Below the pieces are notes generated by a model. The model was given only the letters and a program-made list of their open reading frames with translations, was not told the origin of the DNA and did no database searches. The position numbers and the translations under genes are program-made. From positions 1 to 64,000 of the forward strand of contig JAFXCV010000010.1 in NCBI GenBank assembly GCA_017521325.1: 64,000 bases of DNA, read 5' to 3'. Below are positions 34,273 to 42,164 of the stretch, piece by piece; position 1 is the first letter of the stretch; the number at the start of each line of letters is the position of its first letter. The DNA is from Oscillospiraceae bacterium. GTDB lineage: Bacteria > Bacillota > Clostridia > Oscillospirales > Ruminococcaceae.

Positions 34273-35004
34273 ATGTTTTCATTATATAAAAAGGAATTGC
34301 AGTCTTTCTTCTTCTCCCCGTTTGCCTATGTGCTGACTGCACTGTTCATGTTTATTTTCTCGCTGGCGTTTGCCCTGCAGATCGGTAATCTTGACAGCAA
34401 CACACTGAAATTCTCATTCCCGAATATTTTCTACAACAACTTCTTCTACTTCATCTTCATTATCCCCATTCTCACCATGCGTTCGTTTGCGGATGAGCGC
34501 AGGGGCGGCACGGAAGTATTGCTGATCTCAAGTCCGCTGAGCGTGTTCAAAATCGTCATGGCAAAGTTCTTTGCCATTGCAACGGTTTTCCTGTTCATGC
34601 TCGCATTCTCCCTGTTCTTCCCGATCGTCACCGCCATCAACGGCGAGGTGATGTGGTCATCCCTCATCTGCGCCTATATCGGCTTCTATTTCTGGGGTCT
34701 GGCTTGTATCGCACTCGGCATGCTTCTGTCCTCTCTGACGGAATACGCCATCATTGCTGCCATCCTCGGTGAGATCATCATGGAGGGACTTCTCTTCCTG
34801 GATAATTTTGCACTCACGAGTCTTGTTGCAGCCTATCCGGCACTGGATTCCATTGTAAAATGGTTCTCCCTGCAGCATCGTTTCTATTATTTTGCACAGG
34901 GAATGTTCCGTCTGGAAGACTTGATTTTCTTCCTCTCTGCAATTGCCGTTGTGCTGGCGTGGACAACCATTGCCATTGAAAAGCGCCGCTGGAGCAGAGC
35001 ATAA
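34273..35004 (+). CDS. ABC-2 type permease (GldF-like)
   Basis: 243 aa with six hydrophobic segments and the N-terminal MFSLYKKELQSFF pattern of ABC-2 permeases. RSFADERRGGTEVLLISSP after the second segment is typical of the NosY/GldF group. Partner of the preceding ATPase; GGAGG precedes the start. Confidence 0.9.
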   Translation: MFSLYKKELQSFFFSPFAYVLTALFMFIFSLAFALQIGNLDSNTLKFSFPNIFYNNFFYFIFIIPILTMRSFADERRGGTEVLLISSPLSVFKIVMAKFFAIATVFLFMLAFSLFFPIVTAINGEVMWSSLICAYIGFYFWGLACIALGMLLSSLTEYAIIAAILGEIIMEGLLFLDNFALTSLVAAYPALDSIVKWFSLQHRFYYFAQGMFRLEDLIFFLSAIAVVLAWTTIAIEKRRWSRA

Positions 35005-35034
35005 AATACGCCACACGATGAGAGGGGTTCTATC

Positions 35035-36546
35035 ATGGAACAAAAAAATATCAAAAATCTGAAAAACCGGAAATTCACCGCATATGCCGCTATTCTTTGC
35101 GCACTGGCACTTGCGGTGGCAATTCCCGTCAATCTCCTTGCCAGCCGTCTGAACATCATCTGGGACCTGACGCCGGCAAAGATGTACCGGCTTTCCGAAT
35201 CCACAACTTCCTATCTGGATACGGTCGAAGAAGAAGTGGATTTCTATTTCCTGATGGATATGGATATGCTGGCAACGGACAATTCAAGTATGGCTTTGTA
35301 CTACACACTCAGACAGTACAGCGAATACGACTGCATCAACTTTGTGGATTTCAATCCGAACGACGAGCCGGCAATCCTGGAGGAGATCAATCCCGACGGA
35401 AAGCTGCAGCTTTCCATTGGTGACATTGTCATCCGCTGCGGTGAGAATGTCAAGAGGATTCCGGGCAATGACATGTACACCACCAAGTACAACGTGAATG
35501 AAGCGGGCGAGGCCTCTCTGGAAGCCATGTATTTTGAAGGCGAAAACCGCATCAGCGGCGCCATTGAAGCCGTTGTAACGGGACGCACCTCCAAGCTGTA
35601 TTTTGTCACAGGTCACGGTGAAAAGACGATCGACAACGACTACAAGACCTTCCATGCAAATCTGACAAACCGCAACTACGGCACAGCAGAGCTGAATCTG
35701 ACCACTGCACCGGCAGTTCCGGATGACGCTGCGATCGTCATTCTTGCAGCGCCCAAATCCGACCTGACGGACGATGAGGCGAAGAAGCTCAACGATTATC
35801 TGGACAAGGGCGGCAATGTTTCTTTCCTCATGTCCCCGAACGATGACGATGTCGTTTACAAGAACATCGAAGCCATCATGGAATCCTTCGGTATCGGCAT
35901 GGACTACGACATTGTTTATGAAGCAAGCCCGAATCTCTACGTCGGCGACAATTACACCTTCCGTGTATCCATGGTCGCATCCGATTCCGACTACAGCGCC
36001 CATCTGACGGATGAGCTGATTGAAATGACCAACAACGGCTATGTTGCATTCATGCGCAACACCAGAAGCTTCTACCGTTTTACCAGCCCAAAGGATACCA
36101 CACTGCAGATCGAATCGCTCATGCAGACGATTGAAAGCACGGACGAGATGGGCAATTCCATTTTCACCGCAATCGGTCAGGCTTACGGCGGCAACGCAAC
36201 GGAGGATATCGAGGGCTATGCGCTGGATCTTGCAATGTATGCCATGAGCCCTGCAAGAAACGACGCAAAGGTTCTGGTATTCGGCAATGCGGAATTCATT
36301 GACGACCAGAGCCTGAAAGAGGATTACATGATCATCCCCGTAGACCTCATGCTTTCCACGATCACATGGATGTATAACAGTAACCTTGATCTGGACATGG
36401 GCATTGCCAGCAAGGAAAAGGATTATGACTTCATGCGGCTTAATTCCGAGTCTGCGGCAGTCGGCACTGTGGTACTGTTTGTCGTAGTTCCCGTATTCGT
36501 AGGACTCATCGGTCTGGGCGTATGGCTCAAGAGGAGGTATTCATGA
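35035..36546 (+). CDS. GldG-family ABC-associated extracytoplasmic protein
   Basis: 503 aa. One membrane segment near each end (about 16-36 and 475-497) enclose a large outside domain with YFVTGHGEKTIDND and a ThuA/GATase-like fold pattern, as in GldG and related ABC auxiliary proteins. It probably works with the ATPase and permease upstream. It ends in an ATGA overlap with the next gene. Confidence 0.85.
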   Translation: MEQKNIKNLKNRKFTAYAAILCALALAVAIPVNLLASRLNIIWDLTPAKMYRLSESTTSYLDTVEEEVDFYFLMDMDMLATDNSSMALYYTLRQYSEYDCINFVDFNPNDEPAILEEINPDGKLQLSIGDIVIRCGENVKRIPGNDMYTTKYNVNEAGEASLEAMYFEGENRISGAIEAVVTGRTSKLYFVTGHGEKTIDNDYKTFHANLTNRNYGTAELNLTTAPAVPDDAAIVILAAPKSDLTDDEAKKLNDYLDKGGNVSFLMSPNDDDVVYKNIEAIMESFGIGMDYDIVYEASPNLYVGDNYTFRVSMVASDSDYSAHLTDELIEMTNNGYVAFMRNTRSFYRFTSPKDTTLQIESLMQTIESTDEMGNSIFTAIGQAYGGNATEDIEGYALDLAMYAMSPARNDAKVLVFGNAEFIDDQSLKEDYMIIPVDLMLSTITWMYNSNLDLDMGIASKEKDYDFMRLNSESAAVGTVVLFVVVPVFVGLIGLGVWLKRRYS

Positions 36547-37937
36547 GTTCCAAGAAAATGAAAGGTCTGATCCTCATTCTGGTGGTTCTTTTGGTGCTTG
36601 CGATCGGCGGCTATCTGATTGCCGACGCCATCATCAGTGCCAGAGAAAAGAAAGAAGCCGAGGAACTGGCATCCATGACACTCTTTTCCTTCGATCCGCT
36701 GACGATTGACGAAGTTACACTTGACACAAAGCAGGGGTTCTTCCGTTTCAACGTGCAGGACAGCGTCTGGGCGATTGCCGAAACGGACTACAAGAATCCG
36801 ATCACGCTTAACCCTTCCTATATTTCGACCATCTGCTCCTACATGGGTGGACTGACGGCATCGACCAAGTTCAATGCGGATCTCGAAAAGCTTGAAAATT
36901 ACGGTCTTGCTGATCCCGTTGTTCTGACGTGCAGTGCCGGAAACAAGGACTACACGCTGCATGTGGGCAACGCCACTCCCACACAGGAATACTTCTATGT
37001 GATGGTTCCCGGAAACGATACGGTGTATGGCATTGAATATGAACAAGGTGTCATTCTCTACGGCGATCCGCAGGCACTCAAGACCCCCTACATGATCAAC
37101 GATACCGAAGTAGATCTTGTGGAGGTTTCTCTGGAACGTGACGGCAAGCTGGTTTTCGATATGGTCACCAAGGACAATCACTGGAAAATGGCAGCGCCGC
37201 TTCCAAATGCGAATATCGTTTCCTCGGAAGTCAATTCCATGCTCACCTCTCTGACAAGACTGATGTTTGAAAGCTATGTAGGTGTTGTGGGAGATTCCTG
37301 CAAGCCTGCCGATTACGGTTTGAGCAAGCCCTACGCTACGCTGACCGTAAAGAATGTCAAGGGTGAGAAAACGGTGATCGACTTTGCAAAGCCCGATCCC
37401 AACAACGGTGTGACCCATGTGCTGCTGCACAACACAAACGAAATTGCGGCGATGGAAACAGGGCATCTGAACTTCCTGTCGGTTGAAATTTCGGAGTTCA
37501 TTGAGCCAAGACTCCTGTATCTGCCGATGAACGAGGTGAAGGCACTGGACGTTTCCGTTGATGACATCACCTTCCGCATGGAACTCGATGCGGAAACGGG
37601 CATGCAGAAATTCAACGGCACGGACATCAGCACCCTTGAGGAAAATGCGGCTGCAACCTTCAAGCTGCTGTATGAGTCGGTTGCCTATCTGGAATTCGAC
37701 ACGCTCGACGTGGATGCACAGGTGGATGTCACCGCAGAGCCTGCAGCGGTATTCCGCTACACGAAAGCGGACGGCACGGAAACACAGCTCTCCCTGATCG
37801 CCATTGACGACACAAGTTATTATGCAGTCATTGACGGTGAATACACGCACATGACTGTCAGACGACGCTCCCTCAGCGGCAACACGGGCGTTCTGAATTT
37901 CTACGAAAGAATGATGGATATGTCCGCTGCTGAATAA
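36543..37937 (+). CDS. DUF4340 membrane-anchored protein
   Basis: 464 aa. Single N-terminal membrane helix (about 8-28), then a long beta-rich exported region with two or more repeats of the DUF4340 type (DEVTLDTKQGFFRFNV..., LENYGLADPVVLT, DYGLSKPYATLTV). DUF4340 genes commonly follow GldG genes, as here. ATG 36543 has GAGGAGG upstream; the function is not known. Confidence 0.85.
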   Translation: MSSKKMKGLILILVVLLVLAIGGYLIADAIISAREKKEAEELASMTLFSFDPLTIDEVTLDTKQGFFRFNVQDSVWAIAETDYKNPITLNPSYISTICSYMGGLTASTKFNADLEKLENYGLADPVVLTCSAGNKDYTLHVGNATPTQEYFYVMVPGNDTVYGIEYEQGVILYGDPQALKTPYMINDTEVDLVEVSLERDGKLVFDMVTKDNHWKMAAPLPNANIVSSEVNSMLTSLTRLMFESYVGVVGDSCKPADYGLSKPYATLTVKNVKGEKTVIDFAKPDPNNGVTHVLLHNTNEIAAMETGHLNFLSVEISEFIEPRLLYLPMNEVKALDVSVDDITFRMELDAETGMQKFNGTDISTLEENAAATFKLLYESVAYLEFDTLDVDAQVDVTAEPAAVFRYTKADGTETQLSLIAIDDTSYYAVIDGEYTHMTVRRRSLSGNTGVLNFYERMMDMSAAE

Positions 37938-37947
37938 GCAAATCCGG

Positions 37948-37979
37948 CTGCCCCGCCGATATGGCGGGGCAGTTTTTTG
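37948..37979 (+). terminator. terminator of the ABC operon
   Basis: Perfect 10-bp stem CTGCCCCGCC / GGCGGGGCAG followed by six T. Confidence 0.92.
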
Positions 37980-37983
37980 ATGC

Positions 37984-38019
37984 AAAAATCCCCCTGTTCC
38001 GCTGATGGAACAGGGGGAT
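37984..38019 (-). terminator. terminator after the transketolase genes
   Basis: Perfect 13-bp stem ATCCCCCTGTTCC / GGAACAGGGGGAT; on the minus strand it is followed by a run of T. Confidence 0.9.
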
Positions 38020-38024
38020 TCGTA

Positions 38025-38969
38025 TTACTTACCCAGAACCTTCTTCACCGTTGCCACGATATTGTCCGCACACAGACCAAATTCCTTGAGCAGGTCAACC
38101 GCAGGGCCGGAATGACCGAATTCATCATTCACGCCGATCTTTGTCACGGGAACCGGATAGTTCTCCGTTACGCAGTCAGCAACCGCACTGCCAAGACCGC
38201 CAATGATGCTGTGCTCTTCCACAGTCACGATTCTGCCGGTTTCCTTTGCAGCCTTGAGGATCAGCTCCTCATCCAGGGGCTTGATGGTGTGGATGTTCAG
38301 CACTCTTGCGCTGATACCCTCTGCTGCGAGCATTTCCGCAGCTTCTGCTGCCTCGCCCACCATCAGACCTGTTGCAACGATCGTGATGTCGCTGCCCTCA
38401 CGAACGGTAATGCCCTTTCCAAGCTCAAACTTGTAGGTTTCCGGATCGTTCAGAATGGGAGCTGCAAGTCTGCCGAAACGCATGTAAACGGGACCATTGT
38501 GCAGGATTGCTGCTTCAACGGCTGCCTTTGCCTCCACATCATCGGAAGGACAGATCACTGTCATGCCGGGGATGGTACGCATCAGGGCGATATCCTCATT
38601 GCACTGGTGTGTTGCACCGTCCTCACCAACGGAAATGCCTGCATGTGTTGCACCGATCTTCACATTCAGACCGGGATAACCGATGGAGTTGCGGACGATT
38701 TCAAATGCTCTGCCTGCTGCAAACATCGCAAAGGAGCTTGCAAACGGAATCATGCCGGATGCTGCAAGACCTGCTGCAACACCCATCATATTTGCTTCTG
38801 CAATGCCGCAGTCAAAGAATCTCTCGGGGCATGCCTTCTTGAAAATGCCCGTCTTGGTTGCAGCCGCAAGGTCTGCGTCAAGAACCACGAGGTTTTCATA
38901 TTTATCTGCCAGTGCTGCCAGCGCTTCGCCGTAGCTTTCTCTGGTTGCCTTCTTCTTTACATCAGCCAT
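38025..38969 (-). CDS. transketolase, C-terminal subunit
   Basis: 314 aa. Pyrimidine-binding and C-terminal domains of a split transketolase (RESYGEALAALADKYENLVVLDADL, a central TVEEHSIIGGLG). It pairs with the TPP-binding subunit encoded 2 nt upstream. The heterodimer moves two-carbon units in the non-oxidative pentose phosphate pathway. RBS GGAGG. Confidence 0.93.
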   Translation of the reverse strand: MADVKKKATRESYGEALAALADKYENLVVLDADLAAATKTGIFKKACPERFFDCGIAEANMMGVAAGLAASGMIPFASSFAMFAAGRAFEIVRNSIGYPGLNVKIGATHAGISVGEDGATHQCNEDIALMRTIPGMTVICPSDDVEAKAAVEAAILHNGPVYMRFGRLAAPILNDPETYKFELGKGITVREGSDITIVATGLMVGEAAEAAEMLAAEGISARVLNIHTIKPLDEELILKAAKETGRIVTVEEHSIIGGLGSAVADCVTENYPVPVTKIGVNDEFGHSGPAVDLLKEFGLCADNIVATVKKVLGK

Positions 38970-38971
38970 TG

Positions 38972-39811
38972 TTACGCCTCCAATTCTGCCAGCTGCTGGC
39001 GAAGCTCTGCCATTGCCTGCTCATACTGTTCCGCATTCGGTGCAGCACCGTGCCACGAAACCTGATTTTCCATGAAGGATACGCCCTTGCCCTTGGTGCT
39101 CTTCTGGATAATGGCAACGGGCTTGCCTGTGATGCTTTCTGCTTCGTTGAATGCTCGTTCAATGTCATCAAAATCATGTGCGTCCATGATGATGACATGC
39201 CAGCCGAATGCACGGAACTTCTCATCAATGGGCTCCGGAGAGCAGACATCGGTGATCTTGCCGTCGATCTGCAGACCATTGTTGTCCACGATCGCTGTCA
39301 GATTGTCAAGTCCATAGTGCGCTGCAAACATGGCAGCCTCCCATACCTGACCCTCCTGGATCTCACCGTCACCGAGAATGGTGTATACATGATAGGGGGC
39401 GGATTTCAGCTTGCCTGCCAGTGCCATACCGCATGCAGCGGAGATACCCTGACCGAGGGAGCCGCTGGACATATCCACACCGTCGATGTGAATGCAGGGA
39501 TGTCCCTGCAGCAGTGCGCCGATGTGACGCAGATGCGTCAGTTCTTCCTTATCGAAGAAGCCACGCTCCGCAAGTGCGGAATACAGTGCAGGTGCGCAGT
39601 GACCCTTGGAAAGTACCAGTCTGTCACGGTCTTCCATATTCGGATTCTTGGGATCTACATGCATTTTAGCAAAATACAGGTAGGTCAGCAGGTCGGAAAT
39701 GGAAAGAGATCCGCCGGGATGACCGGACTTTGCATGGAATGTTCCCGTCAGAACGCCCATGCGGATGTTGCAGGCTGTTTTTTGCAGCTGCTTTTTGATT
39801 GTTACGTCCAT
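38972..39811 (-). CDS. transketolase, N-terminal (TPP-binding) subunit
   Basis: 279 aa. Thiamine-diphosphate motif GDGEIQEGQVWEA...NNG and the early HAKSGHPGGSLS typical of transketolase. ATG 39811 has GGAGG 8 nt upstream; the frame is open further up but without an RBS. Follows the HAD gene by 46 nt. Confidence 0.93.
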   Translation of the reverse strand: MDVTIKKQLQKTACNIRMGVLTGTFHAKSGHPGGSLSISDLLTYLYFAKMHVDPKNPNMEDRDRLVLSKGHCAPALYSALAERGFFDKEELTHLRHIGALLQGHPCIHIDGVDMSSGSLGQGISAACGMALAGKLKSAPYHVYTILGDGEIQEGQVWEAAMFAAHYGLDNLTAIVDNNGLQIDGKITDVCSPEPIDEKFRAFGWHVIIMDAHDFDDIERAFNEAESITGKPVAIIQKSTKGKGVSFMENQVSWHGAAPNAEQYEQAMAELRQQLAELEA

Positions 39812-39857
39812 GAGTATACCTCCATTATTTCTAAGGAGCTTTCGCTCCATATTTGGT

Positions 39858-40682
39858 TTATCTTTCTGCCAAATCGCCGAGGATACGGGAAATCAGCTCT
39901 TCCATTGCGCCCTCCTCGCAGGTGCGGCCCAGCACAAGCGAAGCCGTTTGTCTGACGATTTCCACGGCATTGGCAGGTGCGGCACTGAAGTCCGCCTGCC
40001 GCAGCAGATCAAGATCATTGTCATAATCCCCCACTGCCACGATCACCGCATCCTCCGTTCCCACAAGACTGCGGTATGGTGCAAGGGCACTGCCCTTGGT
40101 GACGTGCTTCGGGAGCATTTCGTAGAAAATATCCGCTGATTGGATGAAATCCACATGGGAATAGCCCATTTCTGCGACCTTTTCGATAAAGGGCGGAATT
40201 TCCGCCGGTGACATGGCAAAAAGCACTTTGAGCCACCCGTCCTTCGGAATCTCATCGAGTGTGCAGTACACCGGATCCACACCGCACAGGGCAATGTGGT
40301 GCTGTTCCCACTCCGTATTGCGGACAACATAGGCGGTTTCCGCACGAAGCACCTCCACACCGACTTCGGGACAGGCATCCATGATATTCCTTGTCATCTC
40401 GATGGCATCGGGGGGCAGGCACTCGGAAAAAAGCACCTTGTCATTCATAGAATCATAAATCGCCGCACCGTTATAGACGATCATCGGATTTTGAAGTCCC
40501 AGCATCTCCTGATAGCGGATTGCCGCCTGTATGGTTCGTCCCGTAGCGATGGCAAATCTTCCGCCTGCCGCCTCAAAACGGCGGATTGCTGCAAGATCAC
40601 GCTCCAGCGGAATCTTGCTCGGCGGCAGCAGTGTGCCGTCAAGATCGGATACGATGATCACTTTCTTAGGATCTGAAAACAT
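39858..40682 (-). CDS. Cof-type HAD-IIB family phosphatase
   Basis: 274 aa. HAD motif I SDLDGTLLP (nucleophile D13, D15), a Cof-type C2 cap, and late VGDYDNDLDLL. Members dephosphorylate sugar phosphates or flavin/PLP precursors; the substrate is not determinable. The ATG directly follows the rluD stop codon (TAAATG), which suggests reinitiation. Confidence 0.9.
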   Translation of the reverse strand: MFSDPKKVIIVSDLDGTLLPPSKIPLERDLAAIRRFEAAGGRFAIATGRTIQAAIRYQEMLGLQNPMIVYNGAAIYDSMNDKVLFSECLPPDAIEMTRNIMDACPEVGVEVLRAETAYVVRNTEWEQHHIALCGVDPVYCTLDEIPKDGWLKVLFAMSPAEIPPFIEKVAEMGYSHVDFIQSADIFYEMLPKHVTKGSALAPYRSLVGTEDAVIVAVGDYDNDLDLLRQADFSAAPANAVEIVRQTASLVLGRTCEEGAMEELISRILGDLAER

Positions 40683-41594
40683 TTACATCTTCTCCATCTT
40701 ATCCAGAATTTTTTGGAAATACACCGGAAGCTCGCTTACAAACTCCATGTATTCCTCCGTTACCGGATGAATAAAGCCGATTTTGCGTGCATGCAGGCAT
40801 TGCCCCTGCACGCCCTTGACAACCTTTCCGTAGACATTATCCCCATAAACGGGATGCCCGATATGGGACATATGCACACGAATCTGATGTGTTCTGCCCG
40901 TTTCAAGCCGCAGACGGACATGCGCAAAGCCGCCGTACTGCCTGATCAGCTCATAATGCGTCACTGCTTCTTTGGAATTTTTATCCGTCACGCACATTTT
41001 CATGCGCTCAACCGGATGTCTGCCGATGGGGGCGTTGATCGTTCCGGCGCTTTCACGCAATGCGCCTGTGACGATCGCCTCATATTCTCTCGTAAAGCTG
41101 TGTTCCTTGATCTGTTCCGCAAGCTTTTTGTGGGCATTATCGTTCTTCGCCACGATCAGCAGACCGCTGGTATTCTTATCAATGCGATGCACGATGCCGG
41201 GACGGATCTTTCCGTTGATGCCCGACAGACTGCCTTTGCAGTGGAACATCAGCGCATTGACGAGGGTTTCGTCATAATTTCCGGGCGCAGGATGCACGAC
41301 CATTCCCTTGGGCTTGTTGACAACAAGGAGATGTTCGTCCTCATACACGATGTCAAGCGGAATATCCTGCGGAACCACGTCGATTTCCTCCGCAGGCGGC
41401 TCAACAACTTCGATGTGCTGTCCTGCCTTGGGACGGTAGTTCTTCGGGATGGTATTCCCCTCCACCTTGACATTGCCCGAGGCAATCAGCCCCTGCACGG
41501 CGCATCTTGTCAGCCCGATCCCGAGTGTGGCGATCCACTTGTCAAGACGGGAACCGACCGCTTCCTCCGGAAAAATCAGCTCATGCCTCGTCAT
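40683..41594 (-). CDS. rluD: RluD-family ribosomal large-subunit pseudouridine synthase
   Basis: 303 aa. N-terminal S4 RNA-binding domain (SRLDKWIATLGIGLTRCAVQ), then the RsuA/RluA catalytic motif HRIDKNTSGLLIVAK with the catalytic Asp. ATG 41594 (GGAGG 6 nt upstream) overlaps the lspA end by 14 nt, the usual lspA-rluD pairing. Confidence 0.93.
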   Translation of the reverse strand: MTRHELIFPEEAVGSRLDKWIATLGIGLTRCAVQGLIASGNVKVEGNTIPKNYRPKAGQHIEVVEPPAEEIDVVPQDIPLDIVYEDEHLLVVNKPKGMVVHPAPGNYDETLVNALMFHCKGSLSGINGKIRPGIVHRIDKNTSGLLIVAKNDNAHKKLAEQIKEHSFTREYEAIVTGALRESAGTINAPIGRHPVERMKMCVTDKNSKEAVTHYELIRQYGGFAHVRLRLETGRTHQIRVHMSHIGHPVYGDNVYGKVVKGVQGQCLHARKIGFIHPVTEEYMEFVSELPVYFQKILDKMEKM

Positions 41595-42090
41595 GGGATG
41601 CCTCCTGTGCGCTTGCTTTTTTCGGCTGCTTATCCATGAAAAACAGGATGTACACGAAAAGCATTGCCGTACCGATGCACACGCAGCAGTCAGCAAAATT
41701 GAACACTGCAAATTCAAACAGCTGTACATCCAGATAATCCACAACAGCACCGCCACGGAACATGCGGTCATAGAGATTGCCGGCTGCGCCTGCAATGACA
41801 AGCACCAGACTCCAGAAAAGGAAGGGCTTCTTTTTCGCATGCCGCACCAGAACATAGGCGCATGCACCGATGCCCAGAATGGAAATCGCCAGCAGCAGCC
41901 AGCGCTGTCCTGCAAGGCTTCCGAATGCAGAGCCGGTATTTTCAACATAGGTCAGATGCATGATATCCAGATCGCCGATTCGCAGAAACTCCATTTCTCC
42001 GATGGGTCTGAGATCCGCAACTGCCCAGTTTTTGATCAGCTGGTCGATCACGACCAGTACAATTGTGACAATCGCTGCTATTATCAGCAA
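41581..42090 (-). CDS. lspA: lipoprotein signal peptidase (signal peptidase II)
   Basis: 169 aa, four membrane helices. It cuts prolipoproteins after lipid attachment. Catalytic Asp motifs: GNLYDRMFRGGAVVDYLDV and FNFADCCVC, plus the conserved NTGSAFG. The start is taken as TTG 42090 because a full GGAGG lies 7 nt upstream and no ATG fits the N-terminal helix. Confidence 0.92.
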   Translation of the reverse strand: MLIIAAIVTIVLVVIDQLIKNWAVADLRPIGEMEFLRIGDLDIMHLTYVENTGSAFGSLAGQRWLLLAISILGIGACAYVLVRHAKKKPFLFWSLVLVIAGAAGNLYDRMFRGGAVVDYLDVQLFEFAVFNFADCCVCIGTAMLFVYILFFMDKQPKKASAQEASHDEA

Positions 42091-42127
42091 GATTCTACCT
42101 CCTAAACACAGAGCATACCGAAAATCA

Positions 42128-42154
42128 GCTTGCCGCCCTTTACGGACGGCAAGC
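42128..42154 (-). terminator. hairpin between ileS and lspA
   Basis: Stem GCTTGCCGTCC / GGGCGGCAAGC (one mismatch) followed by TGATTTTC on the minus strand; probably an attenuating terminator after ileS. Confidence 0.6.
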
Positions 42155-42164
42155 CGCTGAATGA

